A stretch of 64,000 nt of DNA from Ischnura elegans. Its lineage: Eukaryota > Arthropoda > Insecta > Odonata > Coenagrionidae. Of the stretch, positions 35,561 to 45,682 are shown in pieces. Numbering within the stretch: the first letter of the stretch is position 1; every line of letters starts with the position of its first letter. The notes beneath the pieces were generated by a model, which did not search any database, was not told where the DNA came from, and was given only the letters and a program-made list of their open reading frames with translations. The DNA is taken from NCBI RefSeq assembly GCF_921293095.1, contig NC_060254.1, positions 111,562,917 through 111,626,916 on the forward strand, given 5' to 3'. Both the position numbers and the translations under genes were made by a program.

Positions 35561-37100
35561 TGATAATTACAAAAATAAACATACAGCTTGCAGAAAAATG
35601 TAATGGATCTGTTTTCGAAAAATGATAATAATATTTGAGCTCAGATATTGAAAGTGATAAGGACTCGTCAGATAGTAAATGAAAAACAGTAACTTTTTAT
35701 TGCTGAAAGTGCTAATTGCAGTATATTGGCCGGGAAAAATGTAAATTGTGTTATTTTTGTTCATGTATTTTTTGTACGGTTAAGTATTTCTGAGAAATAA
35801 CGATTTTGTCAGCAGCGCAGATTATTAAGAATAATGACGTTGATATATACGTAAGAGACTTCAATCAATACTTTAAATCGAGCAGAAGGCATAAATTAAA
35901 ATTAACTGTATTTCTTTGAAAGCATACCTTATCCGATGTAAGTAACATGCCTTTCGAAACTTCCACAGCTCGAAGGATACCATACCAAAAACAAGTTCGA
36001 AGTGATCCGCACTTCAGCAATACTATAAAACGACCGTTGTCAGCAGGCCTTTAAATATTCTTCTATCACTATTATATCTATTATCCAGATATAAAAGTGA
36101 ATGAGATCATATTGCATCCACACGCTTACCGCGCCGCCGTACTCTCCGCCGCCTCCGACCAGAACCGGAGTACACCGCACGCTCGAAAAAACGATTTAAA
36201 ATTCGGGGTTGCAAGTTTGTGCAAGGTTTTACTTTAGATCCACAATGCAGAAGCTTCATCAAACGACGTGGTATCAGTCACTTGGCGGGACTCTAGGCAA
36301 TATCTACTTTTTCTCGACGTTTATGTAAAAAAATGGGCTGACAACAGGCTCCGCCATTTTGTTATATATCTATGCTTATTGATGAAACAAAATCTTTAAA
36401 AACCCCTTAAATGTAAGAAAAAGAAGTTTCAATTAAGATGGTATAACAGTTTTGTCCATAAAACTATTCATGAAACCACGGCACGAGGATAAATTTGGCA
36501 GTTTTCAGAAAAAATCGAGGTTGGTCGTTTTTCCCTAAATTTGTTCAACTTTGGCCTCACATATATTGTTAAGGTGAAAACACGGGAAAGAAATAATTTG
36601 GAAAGTTATGCACAGCTTATTTGAGAATATTTATGCGAAGTGAATAAACTTTAAAAGAGATGCCGAATTACATTAACAATACTGATGGCCATCAAAGAGA
36701 AAAGTAAGCCGAACGCTCAAATATCAGCATTATTTTGATTTTTTCGAAATTCACGGTAAACCACGAGGAAAACGAAAATCAATTTAAGAATTTGCATTTT
36801 TTTCTTTTCAATGATATATGTTACCATTATCTCTAATTTAAATATATACAAGAAAAAAGGTCTGCAGGGATTAATAACGAACCTCACATGTATTTTTTAT
36901 AGACATGATTCAGGACCCATTCCAGGGTCTCATGGGCCATCCGAAAAACTATTCTCACCTTTTGAACTTTTCGTAGACTTACACAAATATTATATATCTA
37001 AAATTATTCAATTCGGTCCATCCGTTTTCGAGTTTTAGCGAGATTAACAAACAGCAATTCGTTTTTATTAGTATGTAGATAATGTTGAAGTTTATTCGGG
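35561..37100. other. Intergenic DNA; part may be a diverged repeat of 21.7-22.5 kb
   Basis: 35950-36600 shares a few words in order with 21650-22450 (ATAAAACGACCGTT, CCGCCATTTTGT). Otherwise it is AT-rich with no coding. Confidence 0.3.
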
Positions 37101-37114
37101 ATTGCCATCGGATA

Positions 37115-37175
37115 AGGTTCTCCATCTCTGCCGACGTTTCGATGGCCGAGTCGTCCATCGTCATCAGGGCTATGT
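37115..37175 (-). ncRNA. Hammerhead-like motif (best-preserved core)
   Basis: The minus strand reads CTGATGA, C, stem GATGG / CCATC with a 9-nt loop, then GAAACGTC. The CUGAUGA and GAAA boxes are intact. One extra base precedes stem II, as in the other copies here. Such motifs are known in Penelope-like terminal repeats. Catalysis is not established. Confidence 0.4.
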
Positions 37176-37499
37176 GCGTATGTTGATAATGTTTAACAAT
37201 TTATTTCGTCCATATAAATCAGCTGGCTAATTGAAAATGTCCAGCAGAGAAATACACAAAAGGTAAAATATTCGGATACATTGTTATTTTTTAATTTTAT
37301 TTTGACTTCGATCTTTATATTATAGAATTTGTAGTTAAAAAAAGTATTTTTATCAGTATCTGTCAAATATCAATGGACCTAGTCAATAATCATTTTTTTT
37401 GCTTTTCTTCTACGTGATTTTGTGTTCAGGGATAAAATATACTCAAAATTTAAATTATTACAACTTTATTACTTCTATTCTACCCCAAGGGTCGAGAAA

Positions 37500-37990
37500 C
37501 ATGGTAGCCTTATCACCTCTTAAAGAGTCAATTGTTCCTGTCCTCAATTGTACTGAAAAAATTACTATGCCAGTAGAAAACTTTTGAGCGACAAAAAAAC
37601 GCCTCAAGTGAACATATTATCCTGCACCATCAAAAAAGTGAATTTGATGTTGGCATTGAAGTTTTAGCCTACTCCCTTGGTTTGACTAGGTAAAAGTTGC
37701 AAAGCCTTAAGAAGGATATCTCTTCTGCTTCAGTTAACGTAACTGATATTTTGGAGAATCTAAAAAATAATCGACACGAAGCCGAACTTGAGTTCAACCG
37801 TCTGTACGAAAACTCACTTGAAGTAGCAGATGAGCTGGGGCTTTTAATATCAACACAAAGAACACGCATACGTCAAAGAAACGGAATCAACGCGCCCGCA
37901 GAAAATCCTGAAGAGTATTTCAGGAGGTCAGTCTTACAAATCTTTTATGAATCATTTTATTTAAGAGAGGGATTAAAGATAGACGGCAGT
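37500..37990 (+). pseudogene. hAT-type transposase fragment
   Basis: The frame 37697-37985 has LQSLKKDISSASVNVTDILE, then LYENSLEVADELGL and NAPAENPEEYFRRSV. This matches the region of hAT-family (zinc-finger MYM/DUF4371-type) proteins that follows the catalytic core: a helical stretch, a hinge, then 'RA-N-PA-x-(T/N)P-E-x-YYRR'. Upstream, LAYSLGLTR then TAG (37665-37693) is the preceding segment with a stop. No terminal repeats were found, so this is an isolated fragment. Confidence 0.65.
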
Positions 37991-38164
37991 GGTTACTGTG
38001 GAGTCTCTCCTCTTGAAGGCCTCAATAAGAACCTTGGTGTATCATTTGATAAACATCTTACTTGGAAGCAACGAGTACAACAACCAAAAATAATACTTTT
38101 ATTTACAAAAATTCAACCGTTGACCAAGTAAGGTCACAGCCAATATCATAAGGGTGGCAAAAAG
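37991..38164. other. Spacer
   Basis: Short non-coding stretch between the hAT fragment and the tandem repeat. Confidence 0.3.
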
Positions 38165-38645
38165 AATAGCGTACCAACAAAGGTGTCGATCCATGGGTTT
38201 TAAATGGTGCCCAAGTCAATGATATTATACGATACTAATACCCGTATTATCCACTGATTGACCTCCAAGGTTAATAAGGAGGTCAAAGATCATTAGAGGT
38301 AAATGTGGGACCATCATCACAACCAACGTATCGAACCGTAGGTTTAAAAGGGTGCCAGAGTCGATTTTGCAGTTCATAGATCCGTATCGTTGATTTTTTG
38401 ACCCCCGAAGTCATAATGGGGAGAAAGGTCATTGAGTTAAACGTCGTCACGACAACCAACGACTGGAACCATAGGTTTTAAAGGGTGTCAGGTCATTTTT
38501 GCAGTTCCTTGATCCGTATTGTCGATTTTTGGAACTTCGAGGGTCGCAATGGGGGTCAAAGGTCATAGAGTTAACCGTCGAGACATCATGACAACCAACG
38601 AGTGGAACCATAGGTTTTAAACGGTATCCGCATTCGGGATGCAAT
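38165..38645 (+). repeat. Tandem repeat, about 133-146-bp period, about 3.5 copies
   Basis: The phrase CAACCAACG + GGAACCATAGGTTTTAAA recurs at 38319, 38452 and 38591, with a diverged first unit near 38173. Each unit continues with TTTTGCAGTT, TGATCCGTAT, TCGATTTTT, then GGTCAAAGGTCAT-GAGTTAA. Units differ by small indels (133 and 139 bp between starts). It is a minisatellite or satellite fragment, non-coding. Confidence 0.85.
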
Positions 38646-38850
38646 TGGACGTATATGCTTATATAGGTTTATATTTTGTTTTTCTCTACTTTTTGCATTT
38701 ATTGAGCCTTGTCGTAGTGTTTTTTTTTCTTCGAACCTCTGTCAAATGATTTTTACTGATTCGTTGTGCACTTGTAAATTATCTCATGGCCAAATGGCCC
38801 ACGATAATAAATTAATTGTAATTGAAAGTTTCATTCCCACCAACCTATCA
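38646..38850. other. Spacer
   Basis: AT-rich, no feature. Confidence 0.3.
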
Positions 38851-39235
38851 AGATTTTCGATTCGCCAAAAACTACTTCGGGTGTAAAGAAAGCGTTACAC
38901 AGCTGTTAAACGAATTTGGTTGGGAGCCGCTAGAGAGATTGGAGGCTGCGCGTTAAGCTTACATTGCTTGAGCAGTTGAGAATGGATATTTTTAAGAGCG
39001 ACACGGAGATCACCGTATTAGAGCCCTACTCCATTTTCAGGCCTGACAGAAGCGATAAATTGAGAGAGATAGTAGGCGAACGGATAGGTGAGTGAATTCG
39101 TTTTTCCACCGCATGACAAAGGACTTTAATAAATACTAGGCTTAATTTCGTTTGAACATTTGCTTTTCATACGAATACGACGGGTTTCCTGACACCCACC
39201 GCCTATTGAGGCAGCTTGCGGGGTAGTATGCAGAT
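38851..39235 (+). pseudogene. 3' end of a non-LTR retrotransposon (copy 2)
   Basis: Broken frames give SVTQLLNEFGWEPLERLEAAR (about 38890-38950), IRALLHF near a shared 'ATTAGAGCC' block, and SFFHRMTKDFNKY then a stop (about 39094-39140). This is the C-terminal end of a CR1/Jockey-type ORF2. The tail to 39235 is collinear with 33740-33960. 5'-truncation is typical for LINE copies. Confidence 0.75.
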
Positions 39236-39590
39236 GACCACCATATAACTTTTACAAATAAAACTACCTACAACACGTTCGCAGCAGTGCCTTTCTTCAT
39301 CAAAGAATTAGCAAAAAAAACCGTTTTTGAGTCTCGAAAATTCCAAATACCCTATAGATACCCGAAACCCCCTTCGGCAGGGGGAAATTCCCCAGACCCC
39401 CGGTCCTTTGGTCCAACGCATCTGGTATAAGGCTGCAGGTTTTGCAATAGGAGATTGCTTCTTTTCTTTGTTTGATTTTGGCGCAATGCATAGAAAACCC
39501 ACAAAAAATTAAAATATCTGTACAATGTTACCTTTTTTTATGCTGGCGCTTGGGAGCGCTCACTGTTTTTCTTTTTTTTTGTATCACACC
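39236..39590. other. Spacer before DNA element copy B
   Basis: Contains short overlapping frames on both strands (39300-39512) without homology. Confidence 0.3.
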
Positions 39591-39615
39591 TTATGCCTTG
39601 TCTACACTACACACT

Positions 39616-42118
39616 CAAGGTGCGTATAATAGGAGGTGGTCTCAGCTGAAAGTGGGGGAGGAAGCGCGTGACGTCATGAAGTTCCACATTGCCTTTCGCT
39701 TCATCAGAGTTCCTAGGGTTCCTAGCATCGTGGCTCAGCCGTGGAAGCAATTTGCGGCTACAATGTACTTTGACTTGAAATCTTTGGGTAACTGGAATAT
39801 GAGGTTGAAGTAACTTCATAATAATTGAGAATATTTCTTTAGACAGGTAAGTATTGTTTTGTCAAAGATAAATTCACTGCCCTTCTGAGGATCCTTTATA
39901 ACAATTCCTTTCTTTTACAGAAATAGTTATCACTTCATCCTGATTCGTATTATACCTATTTGAATGTGTCCGTGAGGAATATGTATATATGAATATGTAT
40001 ATCAGTAGTCCACAAAGATTGTTAGCAATGTAGTACCTAAGGTCATTCTTCTGTCCGCCGGTAAGTTTGGCTTTTCCATTAATTCAATGCCATTCTGAAA
40101 TCCTGTTTTTAATTTTGTTTCTTTCCAGAAATGTCAATTGTTTCGGCCTACCTAGAGAATTATTATGTTTTGTTAGTGATTGAAGGATATCTAGTTAACA
40201 TTCCGTTATGGTTTTATTTGGATTCATTCAGTTTTTATATCTTCATGGTGAGAAACATTAAGTTGTGGATATGCTTGGAAATGTCTATTGAATGTGAAAT
40301 TCATCTACCTCTTCTGCTGTTTGGTAAGTTGCCAGGTTTTATACCTTATTATTTTCAGTAGTCATAAAAAATACAATGGTCATGATTGAGAAATGTATTA
40401 GTTTTTTATGATTGTAGTTATTAAATTTAATTATAAATGCAGATATTTTGGTAAATATCGAAATCTTTTTGTCGAAGAAAAATGGTTGTTGTGTAATGGT
40501 TATATCATATCATTATGTTTTATAGTTTCATTTTGCTGTTATTATTGTACATTGCTAATACTGCTAATTGAAAGTGCTCAATCATTGTCTTCTTGTAGTA
40601 CAAACCTTGAAAGATGAATTAGAAACTTGAGTGATAGCCTGTTTGATAGATATCCAAAGGTTTTAGAATGTATGATGATTGATGATACTGACCATTTAAT
40701 GTATATATCACTCTGATGATATTCATTGAAATTATTAAATTCTTTGTTTTTTTGGTCTAATCAAGCTCAGCAATTAATACACATTTTCAATTACAGGTTC
40801 GGCTATTCCAGCAACAATTAATGGAATATGCGTGGCGGCTTTCATCTCCTATTCTCTCTCTGTAATTTGAAACTTTTTCAATAGAATTGTTCCATCATTT
40901 GTACTTAAGATTTATTTTTAAGTTGCTTACTTTGCATTGATTGTATAAATAATATTAAGTATCTATATTAACTAATATGATATCTTATAGTTTCAATGGC
41001 GTTCTTATATCATTCTGAAAATGTAACATTTGACATGTGTGTACTTACATTATATAAGTTTGAAAAATGTGAATTGTTTTCCTTTTTAATACCTATGTCT
41101 GTGATTCCATTTGATGCAGCTGTTATCCATGCTGCAACTCTCATGAAAAGCACATGTACTGCATGTTAGGTTGTGGTTTCCGTAGTTGTTCTTGTCTTAT
41201 TTCGGGGAGTGATAATATTTCTGATTAGTCAGCCCTTAAAATTGACCAGATTCGTGCTCGATTCTGTTCATTGCACTACCTTAATGGAAGTTTACTTGGA
41301 AATTATGTGCGGAATACCTTCGATCTTGTTTCTCAGCTTATATTTTACTTTCCTAAAGCTCAAATTATTCCATAGTAAGCATTGCTACTTTGTGGGCATG
41401 AGATTAATACTAGTACTTTCAGATATGATTTACCATGTTAATATATAAGTTCCATACCCGGAAAAACGTCCTGTAAAAGCATAAAAACTTGTCTAAGGCA
41501 CGCTTATAGTTTTCCCTTAATTACTTTTTTGTGGCGAATTAACTACTGCTGGTGCTGACTTAGCTCAGATCAGTCTTCAATTAACAGAGGATATTTATTT
41601 TTAGCCAAAATAATAGTTGTCACACATATTTACATTACATGTAAATGTTTTATCTTGATATCAATAGAATTCCATTTGCAATTTTGGAGTGGCTACGAAT
41701 CTGCAGTCCTGGTTTTCAGTTTAAATTTTAAAGTTAAAAATACTAAAATAAAATACGTGTTAAACTATTTTTTTACGGTAGCTTATTCCTCTTATGAGTT
41801 TATAATTTCAAATAGCATGATACATTGCGATATTTTATGGATGAAACTATAGGATGTAGAATACGATAATTCTGCTTACTTTGATAGTCTTATGATGCGA
41901 TTGAAAAGGAAACAGGGACATTCCGGAAGAGTATACAACGTAATCTAATGGCTAATAACGATATTTTTATAGTAACTCATAAGAATTTGAAGCGGAAAGG
42001 CGATATCAAGACCCGGTTCCTGCTTGTTATTCCCTGGCATACGTCTACGCTGGGAACTTCGTGACGTCACGCCCGCACGGAGTTTCAGCTGAGACCACCT
42101 CCTATTATACGTACCTTG
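39616..42118 (+). mobile_element. 2,503-bp TIR element with 9-bp target duplication, Mutator-like
   Basis: The ends read CAAGGTGCGTATAATAGGAG and, inverted, CAAGGTACGTATAATAGGAG. The match continues through GTGGTCTCAGCTGAAA (one mismatch in 36) and, after a weaker stretch, GTGACGTCA. The 9-bp duplication CTACACACT lies at 39607-39615 and 42119-42127. Copy A of the host element shows the empty site with one CTACACACT. A 9-bp duplication plus long TIRs suggests the Mutator superfamily. No transposase is visible. The interior is T-rich and has several consensus splice sites. Confidence 0.85.
39847..40870 (+). other. Possible intron-containing transcription unit inside the 9-bp-TSD element
   Basis: Three strong donor/acceptor pairs can be drawn: GACAG|GTAAGT (39847) with TTTTACAG|A (39920); CCG|GTAAGT (40061) with TTTCCAG|A (40128); TTTG|GTAAGT (40324) with TTACAG|GT (40796). 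The implied introns are 74, 68 and 473 nt. An ATG at 40131, directly after the second acceptor, opens a frame that stays open through the third splice and stops at 40868-40870. This gives about 88 residues, mostly hydrophobic and unlike any protein I know. It could be cargo captured by the element, or chance in T-rich DNA. Confidence 0.25.
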
Positions 42119-43295
42119 CTACACACTTAACTTAAGTGACTTCACTTAAATATAATCTTAAATGTGGTGCGGTAGCTACACTTGAGCTTTAAGTCGACTT
42201 CAGCACCGTGATTGTCTATATCGGGAAACAGTTATGTTGACAGATGAAGGTCTAGGAGAGCAATTAGTGATTCTTTGATCCAAAGCGACTGTTATTTGAA
42301 ATAAACTTCCAAACTCCGTGAATTAACCATTTTGGATTCAGAAGGTTAAAAAGAAAGACCGATTTCAGTTCCTGAGGGAACGCTATATGGCGAGAGGTGA
42401 TGGAGCCAGAGGAATTTAGAATTACTAAGCGTGACTTCGTGGAATGACATATTCATAACGTAAACAAAAACACTTATTGCTAGTCAAATTCCACTGCTTT
42501 ATTAAAACCATTGATGTTTAATTTCAACCATTAATTCCTCCCACGTCCAATGAAATCGCCGCATCTTATCTCCCTCGGCATCCCTAGGACTAACATTAAA
42601 GCCCTATGCAATAGTTTCAATAACAGTGTGTGGGAAGTTACTGAGTGCATTCGTTTACGTTATTTTCGATTATGACACCATGGAAAATAAACTGTTTTAC
42701 CGGATCCTCTGCCGTCGTCTCATTGTCAGTCTTAAAATTCCTTAAAACGTTTCTAAGTTTTATAAATCGAGTTTCGCCGTGAGCAACAGGCATAGCAATT
42801 AGTTTTCACGGAAATAAAACCAACAATTATATGAGAAACACTACAAAATAAATTAGTCGAATTAATATCCCCAACACTAGAAATTAACTAACGAAATAGA
42901 ACGCTCAATAACCACATCATACAATACAGCACAACTTAGAACATAATCAACGGGATGATGTGAGATGGGTATTATGTGCCATTTACAACACATGAAGAGC
43001 TTCAACCGTGCGGAAACAGTTGCCTACGCAATTTAAGTTGGGTTCTAAGATGACTTAAGTGGAGGTGTACTTAAATGAAGCTGGTGACACCTACACTACC
43101 AACTTAAATACAGAGCCAACTTAAGTAGTCACTTAAGTAACTAGTGTAGACCCGGCATTAGACCATATTGGCAACAGGAATCAATGTAGCTGACATCTGG
43201 GGGTCTATTCTCTAACTCGAAGCTCCCGTCGTGGTAGCTTCGAACTAGCTACCAGAATTGGCTACCAACCCTATTCCCTAACTGGGAGTAGCTAA

Positions 43296-43753
43296 TTCAT
43301 CTACTCCGGAAGTGACTCTAACCTCGTTGGAGACTGCACCGTCTAATACTACTCTTTGGATGCGGTTGCTCAAAAGTTCTCTTATCCAGGAAATGACATC
43401 TTCGTCTAGGACATAAAATTTCAGTTTTATTATTAACTTTCCGTGGGGTACTTTATCAAATGCTTTTTTTGAAATCGAGAAAAATCGCGTCTATCTATAA
43501 CAATTTTCCAGTGATTAGGTACATTGTGTTGCTTGATGGATTTACTGAATATGAAATGCAACAAGAGGGCAATTTTTGAGGCTAGTTCTCTATGTACGCG
43601 AGAAGGGATTTCGTCTGGATCAATTGATTTATTTGTACTCAGCGATTTCAATATATTTTCTATTCCGTGCGAACTAATGTCTATAAGCGGCATCTTTCGT
43701 ACGCAGAGATCGTCAACTGTTTCGGATGAGTCCTCATAAGGCTCTATGAACAC
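43296..43753 (-). pseudogene. LINE reverse transcriptase fragment with internal deletion
   Basis: On the minus strand the frame from 43753 reads GIENILKSLSTNKSIDPDEI and SKSIKQHNVPNHWK, the N-terminal RT region of CR1/Jockey-type LINEs. After WK the expected ~80-100 residues are missing and, one frame over, the text resumes FLDFKKAFDKVPHGKL (43440-43480), then ISWIRELLSNRIQRVVLDG and a decayed VTSGV near 43310. So the copy has a deletion plus a frameshift. The plus-strand frame 43524-43739 is a shadow. Confidence 0.85.
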
Positions 43754-45682
43754 GCTCTAGAAGTAGGAATTTAATATATTGGCTTAATTGGAACTTTTTG
43801 TCAACAAATCTCCATTGTCTAGAGGATGCCTAATACACCTCCAGTGACCCGTCGAAAACTCTCCAAAAATCCATCTCCGCTTAGGGCCCAAGCCCGTCAG
43901 ACGACAACTTCGGGGGTTAAGTTGTCGGAGCTATCTTCCTGCTGATCCCACTCCGGGGTATAATAGACCTCACCCTGTGTAATGGGTATATATTAGCTTT
44001 CGTGCCCTTAATAAGAGACGTGGAAGGGGGACCGGTCCCTCTCTGGCCTTTCTAGGTGCGTCCAGAGTATGGCTGACCGCTTGTTGTCCTTTCCTGTTGT
44101 CCTTTTCTGTTGTCCTCCCTGGAGTTCGCGTGCCGGGGATTCTTCTCGTCCTTTACCAGTTCATCACACCAGCCAGTGGCAATCGTAAGGGACAGGGAAG
44201 GTGGAGTTGGTTCTATCGGAAGGGATGCGGCCCTGAATACCCTGACTAAACCTCTTCTGGGCCATTGGAAAATGTTCCGCTCGATCGGGTCTTTTCGGGC
44301 TTGACCGCTCGGCTCGCTTCGGCCAACAATGGGTTGCGTTTTGTGGCGAGTGCTCATTGTCATGGTCAGGAGCATTGACTCTTGTGAGGACGACATATAT
44401 TTCAATCGCCCTCTATTTAGTGTCACTGTTCATTCCAGAGTTTTAAGTGCATTGAGCACGGACGCAGTCGTGTATTGTTGTAGTCGTGCCAAGAAAGTAA
44501 ACCGCGAGTTGAGGCCGTTGTGTTATTGTGATTTCAGATTTCATGTGGGAAAAGAGATCAATGAGTGACCGTAGGAAAATCACCCATCGATTAGTGTTTT
44601 CTCTTATTTTGTAATTATTTACTTTGCAATTAAAGAAAGGTGGAGAAAGGATTATTATGAAAAAATGATCGATGAATTTTCACAATAACATAGATAGTTT
44701 TTCGGAGGGGTTTTGGGGGAAGAATTGTATAATTTATTCACCTATCTTCCCAAAGTTTCGGAGGGGGGGGGGGGCGGTGTCAAAGAAAATGTGGGAAGAG
44801 ACGTGGTGAATAATTAAGGATATTCATTAAGTTTTCCCAGTCTTAATTTTTCTTGAAATCGATTCATAAGTCACCCTGGGATATTAAAGTCTGTTTAGTG
44901 CGTGCCTACTATTTTAACGATTTTGTCCCGTTTTATCATAATAATGTACTCTTAGAAATGGAATGACCCTTCACTTCGATAAAAAATCCATTGCTCGAAA
45001 AATATTGTTTTGTCCAACACCATCTTCATGCTCAACGCAGCAGTGTTTACTTCTCGAGCAACGCCAGCACGGCAGTGTTTGCTTGAGTCTTACGAGGTGT
45101 CAATCCTAGGATTGTTGACCAGTGATGATGATGGTGATTTATGCAACGATTAAACCTGATCAAAAATCGAAACACGTTTTGTTAGCTGTTAAATAAAATT
45201 AGTGGAAGTGCGATATCTTTGTTCATCATTATTTGTTTAGACTCGTGAAATGGCTACAGTAAAGCTTGAATTTTATTTCTCTGGGCTGCTTTTACAGTGA
45301 AATCAAAGAGCCCTTATATTATACTGCTGTAGAAAGATACATGGGACATAATGTTGTGAAGAGAACCAATAAAATATGAAAAGAAGGTCCTTTCTGTGCA
45401 TCAGTGAGAGTATAATGCAAGAATTTAGGAGTTGAAACCAAATATTTCTCAGGGAATTTTTCAGTCATTCTTTGCGCGTTTTGGCTGAAGTAGGCGTGGT
45501 TTATCCTACCCGGGCATCCCTATTTTTGCTAGACTTTGCTTCATACTCGGAACAAGTGGTGCTTCCTGAATTCTTCTTCAACCTCCTTGATTTCTCCGAA
45601 GGTCTGTGCGATATTTCGAAATGTCATTAGCACAAGGTGGCAATGAAGTATGTCTTGTTCCCTCAATAATCTAGTTCTTCCA
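43754..45682. other. Intergenic region with a GC-richer block, no gene assigned
   Basis: 43850-44450 is GC-richer, with a near-duplicate TGTTGTCCTTT / CTGTTGTCC word run (44081-44117) and opposing frames of up to 124 codons (44052-44426). The base composition suggests a retroelement 5' region or a CpG-rich promoter, but no domain is visible. A long G run is at 44764-44774. 44800-45680 is AT-rich and empty. Confidence 0.3.

Larger units (their letters stand above)
39594..43157 (-). mobile_element. Harbinger-like 1,052-bp element, copy B, interrupted
   Basis: Inverted relative to copy A at 52-1103 and near-identical to it along its length. Flanked by TTA (39591-39593 and 43158-43160). A 2,503-bp element plus its 9-bp target duplication sits 22 bp from its left end. 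Subtracting these leaves 1,052 bp, exactly the length of copy A. Confidence 0.9.

Noticed and set aside
38165-38645. CRISPR-like array
   Set aside because: The units are contiguous, long, imperfect tandem repeats without unique spacers, in eukaryotic DNA.
41173-41448. 91-codon hydrophobic ORF in the 2.5-kb element
   Set aside because: T-rich DNA yields such frames by chance; it is not joined to the splice-consistent frame starting at 40131.
44052-44426. 124-codon minus-strand ORF in a GC-richer block
   Set aside because: No domain, no splice context, and competing frames on the other strand; composition alone explains it.
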